Source of the DNA: Haematobia irritans
Taxonomy: Eukaryota > Arthropoda > Insecta > Diptera > Muscidae
Assembly (NCBI RefSeq): GCF_050003625.1
Contig: NC_134399.1
Location: 151,522,473 to 151,586,472 of the forward strand
Direction of reading: 5' to 3'
DNA: 64,000 nt
The notes beneath the pieces are model-generated. The model was not told the DNA's origin. It worked only from the letters and a program-made list of their open reading frames with translations, and ran no database searches. A program made the position numbers and the translations under genes. Shown piece by piece: positions 1-9,805 of the stretch; positions within the stretch are counted from its first letter, which is position 1, and every line of letters starts with the position of its first letter.

Positions 1-1856
1 CATAATTCACGTATTTATGAACCGATCTTCTTCAAATTGTGTACATCTGAATGTTTTGTCGGTCACGTAAAACCTGCAAAACATCAGCTAAATCGGTTCA
101 GATTTAGATATAGCTCCCATATATATCTTTCGTCCGATTTGCACTTATATGGCTTCAAAAGCCAGAATTTTACTCTGATTTGCTTCAAATTTAGCACAAG
201 GAGTACGTTTAATAATATTGTTAACTGTGCCAAATTTAGTTAAAATCGGTTCAGATTTAGATATAGCTCCCATATATATCTTTCGTCCGATTTGCTCTTA
301 TATGGCTTCAAAAGCCAGAATTTTGCCCTGATTTGATTCAAAATTTGCACAAAGTGTACGTTTAATAATATGGTTAACTGTGCCAAATTTGGTTGAAATC
401 GGTTCAGATTTAGATAAAGCTCCCATATATACCTTTCGTCCGATTTGGATTTATATGGCCTCAAAAGCCAGAATTTTACCCTGATTTGCTTCAAATTTAG
501 CACAATGAGTACGTTTAATAATATTGTTAAATGTGCCAAATTTGGTTGAAATCGGTTCAGATTTAGATATAGCTCCCATATATATCTTTCGTCCGATTTG
601 CTCTTATATGGCTTCAAAAGCCAGAATTTTGCTCTGATTTGATTCAAAATTTGCACAAAGTGTACGTTTAATAATATGGTTAACTGTGCCAAATTTGGTT
701 GAAATCGGTTCAGATTTAGATATAGCTCCCATATATACCTCTGGTCCGATTTGCACTTATATGCCCTCTAAATCCAGAATTTTACCTTGACTTGCTTCAA
801 ATTTTCCAAAAGGAGTGCGTTTAATAGTATGGTTTACTGTGCCAAATTTGTTTGAACTCGGTTCAGATTTAGATATAGCTCCCATATATATTTCGTCCGA
901 TTTGCACAAAAGCCAGAGTTGAAGCTTGATTTGCTTCAAAATTTGTATATATACGCCAGAGTTGAGTAAAATATTTCAAATTTTAAACCCATTTTCAATG
1001 GAAGTTTCCTTCAGTTGAGAATATATTTAATATGGTTTTTGATCTAATTGGTTCAGATTTCGTAGTCATATTTCACACTGTAATACCACACTTTCCACAA
1101 AACGGTCGAGTTTTAAATAAACTAGGCCGAATAATATATCACAACCCACAATTGACCACATATAATGCCGAGATTTAACCAATATCCTTGTAAAAGCGCC
1201 ACTGTAGCAAAAATTTTAAATATTACTTAAATTTTCCTTTATCTCGAATACATATTTCTCGCTCGATAAATCGTAATTATTATTTCGTACAATTGCATTA
1301 AAATTGCTCTAGCTTTATATTTCCCATATTTTGTAACTAACATTGTGTTTCATCCCAGGGTGTCAGCCGATTTAAATTTTAATTCTAGAGATTTTATAGA
1401 AGTACAAAAAATTGTCTCCATATTGTATATAAATTATATAAATATTTCTAATAAAAGCCTTCGTAATAACTCCCAACAAATTTGAACGATTTGAAATGGT
1501 AACACAAATTTTTGGTCTACATACACGCAAAGAAAAAAAACGTTTGGAAAACGTGTACCGAAAACGTTTTTCTTTTTTTAGAGTTTTTTGAATTGCTTCG
1601 AAAAGTATACATTTTTATCACCAAAAAAATTCGTTTGTTACAAAATGTTTATTTTTTCAATAAAAAAAAGTTATTTTTGAACCAACAACACAGTCCATTT
1701 CGTTTATATCAAACACTGTTCTTTTCTAAATTTAGGTCTTTAATAAGACACATTTTACAGTTCATAGTAAAAATTTTATATAGTAGAACGTAATGTTGAA
1801 CATTTTTTCGGAATCTTCCGACCGTAGTTGGAATATATGTAAAAAAACAAAAACTT

Positions 1857-1929
1857 TGGTCGAAGCAGGGATAGAACCCACGAACCTTGGCATGCAAGTC
1901 GGACGTAGCAACCACTGCTCCAAGGTGCC
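1857..1929 (-). mobile_element. tRNA-derived SINE head (fragment)
   Basis: Read on the minus strand this has an A-box-like segment (GGAGCAGTGGTTG), a CTTGCATGCC loop region and a B-box-like GGGTTCTATCCC, followed by TGCTTCGACCAAAG. It matches the head of the SINE at 55216-55557 and 54285-54626, with substitutions. The A/B boxes are internal RNA polymerase III promoter elements in such families. It is a fragment inside a MITE, and the mutated B box makes it unlikely to be a functional tRNA. Confidence 0.55.
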
Positions 1930-2041
1930 CAACTAAATGTATTTTTCTGTTAAATAAACTTTGTTTAATCGGCTCGTGGGCGCCGCAAGCTATGCTATAT
2001 AAATATAACTTATATGGGTAATTATCTATTGATGACAACAA

Positions 2042-2120
2042 CGGCTACATGGTTCAGTGGATAGTGTGTTGCCTTACAAATTGGATGGTCCGCGGTTCGA
2101 TTCTCCGTCCAGGCGAAAGG
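2042..2120 (+). mobile_element. Second tRNA-like segment (possible SINE head)
   Basis: The segment reads CGGCTACATGGTTCAGTGG (A-box-like TGGTTCAGTGG), then GCCTTACAAATTGG, then a good B-box GGTTCGATTC and CCGTCCAGGCG. Spacing resembles a tRNA, but I do not see a clean seven-base acceptor pairing between the two ends. It lies in the same MITE as the divergent SINE head at 1857-1929 and in the opposite orientation. Most likely a tRNA-derived SINE fragment; a degraded tRNA gene is the alternative. Confidence 0.45.
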
Positions 2121-2509
2121 TAAAAAAAAATTTTTTAAATTTATAAAATCGTATAATTTCGTCTACATTGCTTGTGTTACAGAAAAAGGTGCTAAGAACT
2201 AAAAAAAAATGTGAGGGAAAATGCAATTAGCCAGAAAAAATTTTTTTGAGTTAGTCTTTATGGAATTGTTTTTACATCCTGGAAAAGAATAAACGTTTAT
2301 CACAAAAAGTATAAACTTTTCTTCCAAATACACTTCCTTTCAACGAAAAGCAAATGCGAAACGAACTTTGTTTGTCTAAAATTTCGTTTGGGAGGAAAGA
2401 ATTATTATTTTGCGTGTAGTGGTGAAGGGTATAATATAATCGGCCCCGCCCGACTTTAGACTTTACTTACTTGTTTTTGTTTATGTAATTAAGAAAACAT
2501 TTTTTACTT

Positions 2510-2640
2510 TGAAGTGTACTAAGTGTCCATAAAAAATGTTTTTATTTTAAAGAAGCCGCATCTTTGGCTCGGAATCAATACCCAAATCCTTAAGGGAAGG
2601 TCAAAATCTTTGGACCCAAGTAAACTTGCTTTTGAGTGTT
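2510..2640 (+). repeat. Family E MITE, right-end fragment
   Basis: The phrase 'TTTGGCTCGGAATCAATACC' followed by a purine-rich AAGGGAAGGTCAAAATC and TTTTGAGTG matches the right end of the longer copy ending near 5595. Related right ends occur at 24170-24270, 47405-47480 and 48245-48320. The remainder of this copy is not recognisable. Confidence 0.5.
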
Positions 2641-4090
2641 TGTCGCTTTTATCGACTAATTTATTTTATTATTATTATTATTTTGTCATTACCAAAATAA
2701 CATAAGCAATAAAGTTATGCTGCCGTAGGAAATCATTTTTTCTTACATAATTTTTCTCCAAATGATAACTCAATTACACCACTAAATGATGCTAATATAT
2801 ATTTCATTTTCTGTTTTGTTTCTTTACAGGTACGGTGCCATTACTTTATTTACGAACCAACGTAAGATGTGTTATTTATAATCACCCTATATTTCGGGAG
2901 CTAGTAATTCTGAAGCTTACGTTCTTTGGCATTTGACACGTTGAAACTATGCAATTAATCCAAATTGAACGGTATATTTTTCGCTTAAAGCATTTTATAT
3001 ATTCTTATATGTTGAAAAACATAATTAAACAATTAAAATAGAATTTAAGTGACAGAAACAATTAAGAGAAAATTATCAATACATACTTTTCAGCTATGCG
3101 AGCCTAAAAAAATGCGTTTATAAATTAAAAACGACGTATATATAATATCTTCAATTACATCCAATTCAAATGACCATATTTAATAAAAAATAGTCATTAC
3201 GTTAGCAACCTATTTAATATAAATACTACAAGAAAAAAAATGTCCTGGGGATACTTCAAATATGTAACATAATACACCAGATGTCATTCAAAATGATCTC
3301 ATGGATTTCTTTTTTTAACTAAAGGATGCCACCAAAAAAGTGAGTGGCCAAAATCTGACAGGATGTGCTGAAGAATAGCATCAGCAGCAGTAGCATAAAA
3401 ATAAAGCAGGATACCTTTTAGTTTTCGTCGACAACAATATGACATAAAACAATGCAAAGTATTTTATATCAAAAAAAAAAAATTATGTGTACCGCCACCC
3501 GTGCGTAACATATTTTTTTATCCAAAACCTATTTAAAATGCCATAAATGAATAAAATATCCTTTACGCTGGTTTTTCGTTGTCACTTGGTAGCATTCTTG
3601 TAACGTTCATGATGACAGTGTGGAAAAGTAGAGAAAACGAAACAACAAAAATATTCACATACTATACTAGCAAAAAAAAAATAATAATAACAATAGTAGT
3701 AATATGCAAATATTATTTAATTGTTTTCATCGCCGTTTTGTATGCTTCCGTGGGTAAAAAAAGGACTTGGTGGTTTCTCCTTTTGTGTATCTTTCCTGTA
3801 CATATTACATTTTTTCATAAAATATTACGATAATAGTATGGGCGCAAAAATTTCTAAATGCATGTAAAATTCCCATGACTTAAATTGTTTGTTGATTACT
3901 ATAGTCTACACTGAAAATGTACATCTGATGATATGATTTGTCTAGTGAAAAGGACGAAAAACTACAAATAACTAGTTTTATAAAAATGTTGTTGAATGAG
4001 CAAAATTAGTCTTCCTCTAATTTAAGGTCAAATTACCAATACAAACCCAAAGACAACCGTGTTACCACGGTTGCACTCGAGCGAAAAATA
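2641..4090. other. No gene recognised; AT-rich unique-looking DNA
   Basis: About 1.45 kb of AT-rich sequence with short reading frames lacking recognisable motifs (for example 3579-3833, hydrophobic and low in complexity). A pyrimidine tract followed by TTTACAG/GTACGG at 2818-2836 looks like a splice acceptor, but no open reading frame or donor makes an exon convincing. Confidence 0.5.
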
Positions 4091-4310
4091 ACTACACGGA
4101 CGAAAAAGAATGTTTTTCATATGTTTGGGTGTGAAAATTATATGTTTGGAACTCAAATTTTTTAACACAATATGTTTGGGACATATATGTTAATATGTTA
4201 GAACATATCATGTTTGGGACATAAAATGTTTCTAAATATAATATGCTTATATACAAACATATATTTGGAAATAGCCTATAAACATATATGTGTTTAGAAA
4301 GAGAGACCTA
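4091..4310. repeat. Diffuse ATGTTTGG repeat block, probable MITE remnant
   Basis: Repeated versions of ATATGTTTGG(G/A)(A/C) recur at short irregular intervals (4120-4265), after ACACGGACGAAAAAGAATG at about 4095. The start resembles other MITE ends here (ACACTGAAAAA-type). No coding capacity is seen and boundaries are uncertain. Confidence 0.4.
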
Positions 4311-4451
4311 GAGAGTAAGTGCTGCAAGTGAAATAATGGAAGTAACTAACTGGCGCCTTAAAAATATATCCACACAAAGAAAATTTCATTAAAATTTTTT
4401 ACTCCCAGTGTATGCCCTAAGTTGAAACATAATCTTTTTAAACAATACAAA

Positions 4452-4609
4452 CCAGGGATCCGGAGCGGAGCGGAGCGGAGCGGAGCGTGGAGCGGAGCGG
4501 AGCAAGCCCTTTTTTTGCCGGAGCGGGAGCGGAGCGGGAGCGGCATTTCTAAAATCCGGAGCGGAGCGGGAGCGGAGCGGTTTCCAAATGAAAAACCGCT
4601 CCGCTCCGA
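4452..4609. repeat. GGAGC pentanucleotide array with a CAGGGATCC end
   Basis: A run of GGAGC/GGGAGC units begins CAGGGATCCGGAGCGG at 4453 and finishes CCGCTCCGCTCCGAA at about 4609, so its ends are inverted. It is GC-rich in a strongly AT-rich neighbourhood. Reading frames on both strands (repeating Gly-Ala-Glu-Arg-Ser or Arg-Ser-Ala-Pro-Leu) come from the repeat. A related array lies at 8947-9130, and the CAGGG start is typical of many hAT termini. Confidence 0.7.
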
Positions 4610-4935
4610 ATAAAATATTACTTGAATGAAATGTGTAACTTTGAAATTACACTGTGTAGGTAATTTCAAATTTAGCTAGTACTTAGCGTAGTGTGAGTAA
4701 ACGTTTAAAATGTACGATATGTATTTTTGTACGTACGTACATTGGGGAAAACACAACGTGTTTTTTAGTAATTGTTTTCAAAAACGGCAAATGTCAAAAT
4801 ATATATCTAGTATGTGTTGTAAAAGTAACAACAGTACTTTCGATCAATTTCATCCCGTATTACTACAAAGATGTTTGTAATGAACGTCAAATAAATGCAA
4901 TTAAACGATCTTATTTATATTTAATTTTTTAGTTT

Positions 4936-5595
4936 TCTACACTGAAAAAAATATTGTCATGAAGTCAAAGATTCCATGTCCTTAGAATAAGAATGCAAAT
5001 TTTGCTTAACATGGAAGACGCATTTCTCTAAAATAAAGTTTTTTTTTCTTGTCCAAAAGGCAATAAACTTTTGAATGAAGTTGTAATGTCCTTATAATTA
5101 AGTGATTTTACTTAAAAATGTGTATCATAACATGAAAGATAAAATTTTTGAGGTAAGGTCAACGTGACTTTAATAATTAAGAAAAATTCTTTAAAATTAA
5201 TGAAATTGTCTTTAAATTTGTTTCCTTTTTGCATCTTGCCTACAAAGCAAAAAATCGTTAAAAAATAAGACATGTTTTTCAACACTTTATTTTAAAGATG
5301 CTTTTTACTTGAAACAGCATAATTTCTACTGGAAGTCGAGTCTTAATATGGAAAAAATAACTCGTTAACTCGTTTTTAAAGGATTTTGATAACAACTGAC
5401 GAAAAAAAATCTAAAAAAATTAAAAATTAACATTTGCTTCCTAGAAGCAAGTACATAACCCCCAAATTTAAAAGAGAATTACGTCTTTAAAGTATCCTTA
5501 CTTGTATTCTCCGCTTCTTTGGCTCGGAATTAATACCCAAACTGTTAAAGTAAAAACAAAATCTTTGGAACCGGGCATGCTTTTTTTCATTCACA
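4936..5595 (+). mobile_element. Family E MITE, near-complete copy
   Basis: It starts ACACTGAAAAAAATATTG and ends with the GGCTCGGAATTAATACCC block and GCTTTTTTTCATTCAC. Inside are phrases such as 'CTTGTCCAAAAGGCAATAAA' and 'AAGCAAAAAATCGTTAAA' that recur in the same order at 9375-9800 and, truncated, at 8015-8265, 32925-33150 and 45930-46060. ACACTGAAAAA-type ends are typical of small non-autonomous DNA transposons; the superfamily cannot be fixed because no clear target duplication was seen. Confidence 0.6.
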
Positions 5596-6112
5596 TTTGC
5601 TTTACTATTGTACTATATCCTAGCATTCTCTTATTTCTGATATTAGTTCTCGAAAATTTAATTAAAATTATGGATAGTTTCAATTTTGGTTGAAAAATGT
5701 GCGCATATACATTTATTATACAATAAAGGGGAAAAAAGCGAAATTAGGTAACACTAGATCTGAGTAAGAATATTCGTAGGTATACCACGGACTGATGTCG
5801 ATGGAGGTTGTTGCAAACATAAACATACACACACACATTACAAATATAACAAAACCTCTTCTCTACGTCTGTTGCAAAACAAAACAAGTATATACGGCCG
5901 TAAGTTCGGCAGGCCGAATCTTATGTACCATCCACCATGGATTGCGTAGGAACTTCTACTAAAGGCTGTCATCCACAATCGAATTACTTGGGTTGCGATA
6001 ACACTTGCCGATGGCAAGGTATCGTAAAACTTTTTAACACTGTCTTCTAAATTGTAAGTTAGTCCATAAGGGGTATATATTAAACAAAAAAAAAGGCCGA
6101 TTAAATACGTAT

Positions 6113-6560
6113 ATAATTCAGTTTGACAAAATTTTCTATAGAAATAAAATTTTGACAAAATTTTCTATAGAAATAAAAACTTGACAAAATTTTCTATAGA
6201 AATAAAATGTTGACAAAATTTTCTATGGAAGTAAAATGTTGACAAAATTTTCTATAGCAATAAAATTTTGACAAAATTTTCTATAGAAATAAAATGTTGA
6301 CAAAATTTTCTATAGAAATAAAATGTTGACAAAATGTTCTATAGAAATAAAATGTTGACAAAATTGTCTATAGAAATAAAATGTTGACAAAATTTTCTAC
6401 AGAAATAATTTTTTTACAAAATTTTCTATAGAAATAAAATTTTGACAAAATTTTCTATGGAAATAAAATGTTGACAAACATTGCTATAGAAATAAACTTT
6501 TTACAAAACTTTCTATAGAAATGAAATTTTGACAAAACTTTCTATAGTAATAAAATTTGA
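6113..6560 (-). repeat. 29-bp dyad repeat array inside the family A element
   Basis: About 16 copies of the 29-bp monomer in the orientation TTTTCTATAGAAATAAAA..TTGACAAAA. Each monomer holds the palindrome TTTCTATAGAAA. The array sits between the element's tail sequence and its 153-bp units, which links this monomer to family A and is the likely source of the large free arrays elsewhere. Confidence 0.85.
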
Positions 6561-7545
6561 CAATTTTTACATGGCTGTTAGAGGCCATATACTAACGAAA
6601 TGTACCAAATTTCAACCGCATCGGATGACTTTTGCTCCTCCAAGAGGCTCCGGAGGTAAAATCTGGGGATCGGTTTATATGGGAGCTATATATAATTATG
6701 GACCGATATGGACCAATTTTTGCATGGTTGTTAAAGACCATATACTAACACCACGTACTAAATTTCAATTGGATCGGATGAATTTGGCTCATCCAAGAGG
6801 CTCCAGAGTTCAAATCTGGGGATCGGTTTATATGGGAGCTATATATAATTATGGACCGATATGGACCAATTTTTGCATGCTTGTTAGAGACCGTATACTA
6901 ACATCAGGTACCCAATTTCGAACGGATCGGATGAATTTTGCCCCTCCAAGAGGCTCCGGAGGTCAAATCTGGGGATCGGTTTATATGGGAGCTATATATA
7001 ATTATGGACCGATATGGACCAGTTTTTGCATGGTTGTTAGAGACCATATACTAAAACAACGCTCCAAATTTCAATCGGGTAGGATGAAGGTTGCTCCTCC
7101 AAGAGGCTCCGGAGGTCAAATCTGGGGATCGGTTTATATGGGAGCTATATATATTTATGGACCGATATGGGCCAATTTTTGCATGGTTGTTAGAGACCGT
7201 ATACTAACATCAGGTACCAAATTTCAACCGGATCGGATGAATTTTGCCCCTCCAAGAGGCTCCGGAGGTCAAATCTGGGGATCGGTTTATATGGGGGCTA
7301 TATATAATTATGGACCGATATGGACCAATTTTTGCATGGTTGTTAGAGACCGTATACTTAGACCACGTACCAAATTTCAAATGGATCGGATGAATTTTAC
7401 TGCTCCGGAAGGCTCCGCAAGCCAAATTTGGGGATCGGTTTATATGGGGGCTATACGTAAACGTGGGCCGATATGGCCCATTTTCAATACCATCCGACCT
7501 ACATCAATAACAACTACTTGTGCCAAGTTTCAAGTCGATAGCTAG
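6529..7545 (+). other. Repeat-borne open frame of 338 codons (six 51-codon units)
   Basis: The 153-bp unit is 51 codons long, so one frame stays open through six copies. Each unit encodes the pattern MGAIYNYGPIWTNFCMVV, then RD(H/R)IL, T-K-FQ-DRMNFAPPRGSGGQ and IWGSVY. The ATG at 6529 lies in the flanking 29-bp array and the stop falls just before the microsatellite. No family, signal peptide or catalytic motif is recognised. The same frame is open over one to three units in other A copies (minus strand 13730-14242, 26523-27240, 38883-39203 and 39399-39671), but the copy at 14533-15602 is broken. Most likely a by-product of a stop-poor repeat whose length is a multiple of three; translation is not supported. 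Confidence 0.35.
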
Positions 7546-7814
7546 TTTCGTTCGGAAGTTAGCGTGATTTCCACAGACGGACGGACAGCCGGACAGACGG
7601 ACAGACGGACAGACGGACGGACGGACGGACATGCTTAGATCGACTCAGAATTTCACCACGACCCAGAATATATATACTTTATGGGGTCTTAGAGCAATAT
7701 TTCGATGTGTTACAAACGGAATGACAAAGTTAATATACCCCCATCCTATGGTGGAGGGTATAAAAAAAACTTTCGGAGAGTAGTTACTTATACTCTGTGT
7801 ATAGACTTTCAATT

Positions 7815-7985
7815 CCAATCAGCGTTGCCGTTTTGGTCCGATCGGACCAAAATTGGCCCAAAAGATTTCTAATTTTTAAATTTAGTCCGATGGTCAGACC
7901 AAACAGAATTTGGCCCATTTTGGTCCATTTTCATAAATTTGGTTTCTATCACATATTAAATAGTAGATGGTGCACCGCAAAGAAT
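7815..7985. mobile_element. MITE fragment with GCGTTGCC end and TTGGTCCGA repeats
   Basis: It begins CAGCGTTGCCGTTTTGGTCC, with an inner dyad GGTCCGATCGGACC and repeats of TTTGGCCCA and AGTCCGATGGTCAGACC. The last phrase recurs at 21020-21045, within a copy whose far end reads GTTGCAACGCTGG at about 21622. Together these suggest a family with CCAGCGTTGC termini (hAT-like, inferred). This copy lacks its right end. Confidence 0.5.
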
Positions 7986-8014
7986 ATTGTCGGGAGGCCA
8001 AATATTTCACATGC

Positions 8015-8265
8015 TTAAAATACGAATACGAATTTTGCTTAGAATAGAAGACGTATTTCTCTAAAAAAAAAAGTTTTTCCTTGTCTAAAAGTCTTTAAAC
8101 TTTTCAATGAAGTCTGTTTGTCCTTATAGCTAAGTGATTCGACATAAAAATGTGTATCCTAACATGAATGCAAATTTCGTTTTAATGAAGTCAAAATGGA
8201 TTTAATATTTCTGAAAAAATCTTCAAAATTAATAAAATATTTCAACACATTGTTTTAAAGTCATT
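8015..8265 (+). repeat. Family E MITE, truncated copy
   Basis: The phrases 'TTTTTCCTTGTCTAAAAGTC' and 'ATAAAAATGTGTATCCTAAC' appear in the same order as in the copy at 4936-5595. It is truncated at the left by the MITE fragment at 7815 and at the right by the family D head. Confidence 0.5.
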
Positions 8266-8267
8266 AT

Positions 8268-8890
8268 ACCCTAAACCACATAGTGGTTAGGGTATAATAA
8301 GTTTGATCTGCCAAAAAATGTGCCTACAAGAAATATTGATTTTAGACCCCATAAAATATATACCGATCGACTCAGAATCACCTCCTGAGTCGATCTAGCG
8401 CTTGGCGTCCGTCCGTCCATCCGTCCGTCTGTCCATGTATTTGTTGTTCACAGGATTTCGGTCGCAATTATTAACCGATTTTGATGAAATTTGGTACAGG
8501 GAGTTTTTTTGGGCACAAGGACGAACGTTATTGAATTTGGAAGAAATCGGATCAAATTTAGATATATGTATTGCCCGATTTCGACAAATGGGGTCACGTT
8601 GCACTTTTTTTACTAACCGATCGTCGTCAAATTTAGCACAAAATAATCTTCTGTATCACCCTTTAAGTCTGAAAATTTCAAACTTAAAGGTTCAGATTTA
8701 GATATAGGTCCCATATATATGTATCGCCCGATTTTGTCAAATTAGGTCATAAACCCTTATTTATCAACCGATCTTACTCAAAGTTGGCGAAATGTAATCT
8801 TCTATAGCACTAACTATATGCGCAAAAAATCATCGAAATCGGTTCAGATTTAGCTATAGCTCCCATATATGTACCGCCCGATTTTTCTAA
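8268..8890 (+). mobile_element. Family D mini-me-like element, tail lost
   Basis: It starts with a dyad (TATACCCTAAACCACATAG / TGGTTAGGGTATAA), then ATAAAATATATACCGATCG, GAGTCGATCTAGCGCTTGG and a GTCCGTCC/GTCTGTCC microsatellite at 8408-8434. Units with the box (T/C)GCCCGATTT follow at 8573, 8726 and 8876, spaced 153 and 150 bp. It stops at about 8890 before a GGAGC array, so the tail hairpin is missing. The reading frame at 8402-8701 crosses the microsatellite and is not regarded as a gene. Confidence 0.65.
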
Positions 8891-8946
8891 ATAAAATAAA
8901 ACTCAATTGAACAAATAATACAATGTTTGTACTATAATTTTCTCGA

Positions 8947-9130
8947 AGAGGAGCGGAGCGGAGCGTGGAGCGGAGCGTGGAGCGGAGCGTGGAGCGGAGC
9001 GTGGAGCGGAGCGTGGAGCGGAGCGGAGCGATTTTTTTTTTCTCGGAGCGGAGCGAGGAGCGGAGCGGTTTTTTTTTCTCCGGAGCGGGAGCGGAGCGGA
9101 GCGAAAAAAATGGACCGCTCCGGATCCCTG
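8947..9130. repeat. GGAGC pentanucleotide array with a GGATCCCTG end
   Basis: GGAGCGGAGCGT units are repeated, then interrupted by T-runs, ending in CCGCTCCGGATCCCTG at 9130. That end is the inverse of the CAGGGATCCGGAGCGG start at 4453, so the two arrays look like opposite ends of one hAT-like family. Overlapping reading frames on both strands reflect the repeat only. Confidence 0.7.
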
Positions 9131-9374
9131 ATACAAACAATATTTTGTTTGGACAAATCCTGAAAATTTTTATGCTTCAAGCAAAATGTGTTTGGAGTAT
9201 ATGTTAGAAGCGATTTTTTTGAGGGTGTACCAAAATTTGAAGAAAATTTTACCAAAAAAACTATCAAATAGAAAAATATTATTTCGCCGTATTTGATAAA
9301 ATTTTTGTGGTTATTATGAGAAAAATGTTTCTTTCGAATATTTTATTATTTTACTTTAGAAGTTTATTTATTAT

Positions 9375-9800
9375 TTTACACTGAAAAAAGTATTGTCCTG
9401 AGGCCACAGATCTCATGTCCTTATAATACGAATGCAAATTTGGCTTAGCTTAGAGGACGTATTTCTCTAATATAAAGTTTTTCCCCTTGTCCAAAAGTCG
9501 ATAAACTTTTCAATGAAGTCGTATTGTCCTTATAATTAAGTGATTTCAATTAAAAAAAAAATAACATGAAAGAAAAAAATATTGGGCTACTGTCAACTTG
9601 ACTTTAATAATTCATAAAATTTTTTTAAATTTAATGAAATTGCCTTTAAAGTTGTTATCTTCTTGCATCTTGGCTACAAAGCAAAAAATCGTTAAAAAAT
9701 AGGACCTGTTTTTCAAAACTTTATTTTAAAGAAGTTTTTTTCTTGAAACATAGCATAATTTCTACTGGAAATCGAGTCTTAATTTGGAAAATAAAGTTGT
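9375..9800 (+). mobile_element. Family E MITE, second long copy
   Basis: It starts ACACTGAAAAAAGTATTGTC and keeps the order of internal phrases seen at 4936-5595, including 'TTGCATCTTGGCTACAAAGC' and ATCGAGTCTTAAT. The right-end GGCTCGGAAT block is missing and the copy runs straight into a 29-bp array. Confidence 0.6.
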
Positions 9801-9805
9801 CGTTT

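Larger units (their letters stand above)
1524..2416. mobile_element. TA-flanked MITE (CACGCAAA ends) inside the family B element
   Basis: The left end reads CACGCAAAG and the right end TTTTGCGTG, giving a short terminal inverted repeat. TA lies on both sides (1522-1523 and 2417-2418). Removing the element and one TA restores GGTCTACA-TA-GTGGTGAAG. The family B copy at 27575-27615 has this uninterrupted sequence in reverse complement, so the insertion site and TA duplication are supported by a paralogous empty site. The 893-bp interior has no convincing transposase and carries two tRNA-like segments listed separately. A TA target suggests mobilisation by a Tc1/mariner-type transposase (inference). 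Confidence 0.7.
1..2478 (+). repeat. Family B mini-me-like element, cut by the window edge
   Basis: Positions 1 to about 950 hold at least six tandem units. The box AGCTCCCATATAT recurs at about 114, 267, 420, 573, 726 and 879, a constant 153-bp step. The stretch to 1515 is the degraded downstream part, with phrases shared by other B copies ('CTCGATAAATCGTAA', 'GTTTCATCCCAGGGTGTC'). After a nested MITE the element resumes at 2417 with GTGGTGAAGGGTATAATA and the hairpin GGCCCCGCCCGAC, ending in TTACTTGTTTTTG near 2478. The head end with its GTCY microsatellite lies outside the window. Long minus-strand reading frames here, such as 150 codons at 240-692, come from the stop-poor 153-bp repeat and I do not regard them as genes. 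Confidence 0.75.
5883..7764 (-). mobile_element. Family A mini-me-like element, complete copy
   Basis: The best complete example of the family. From left (tail) to right (head): ACAAGTATATACGGCCG; a hairpin around AAGTTCGGCAGGCCGAA; a subterminal TACCATCCACCATGG; about 16 copies of the 29-bp unit (6113-6560, minus orientation); six 153-bp units (boxes ATGGGAGCTATA at 6679, 6832, 6985, 7138, 7291 and 7444); a GACGGACG/GACAGACG microsatellite at 7575-7630; the core TCGACTCAGAATTTCACC then AGAATATATATACTTTATGG; and ATATACCCCC..TATGGTGGAGGGTATAAAA. The GTCY tract next to a TA-rich core is the hallmark of dipteran mini-me elements (known family); the assignment is by motif. No transposase is present, so it is presumably mobilised or copied in trans. 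Confidence 0.75.

Noticed and set aside
3579..3833. 84-codon frame as a possible gene
   Set aside because: Compositionally biased (Ile/Lys/Phe) with no motif, and no splice or promoter context.
8850..9267. Overlapping frames on both strands across the GGAGC arrays (also 4358-4669)
   Set aside because: They encode only the pentanucleotide repeat (Gly-Ala-Glu-Arg-Ser or Arg-Ser-Ala-Pro-Leu) and have no independent support.
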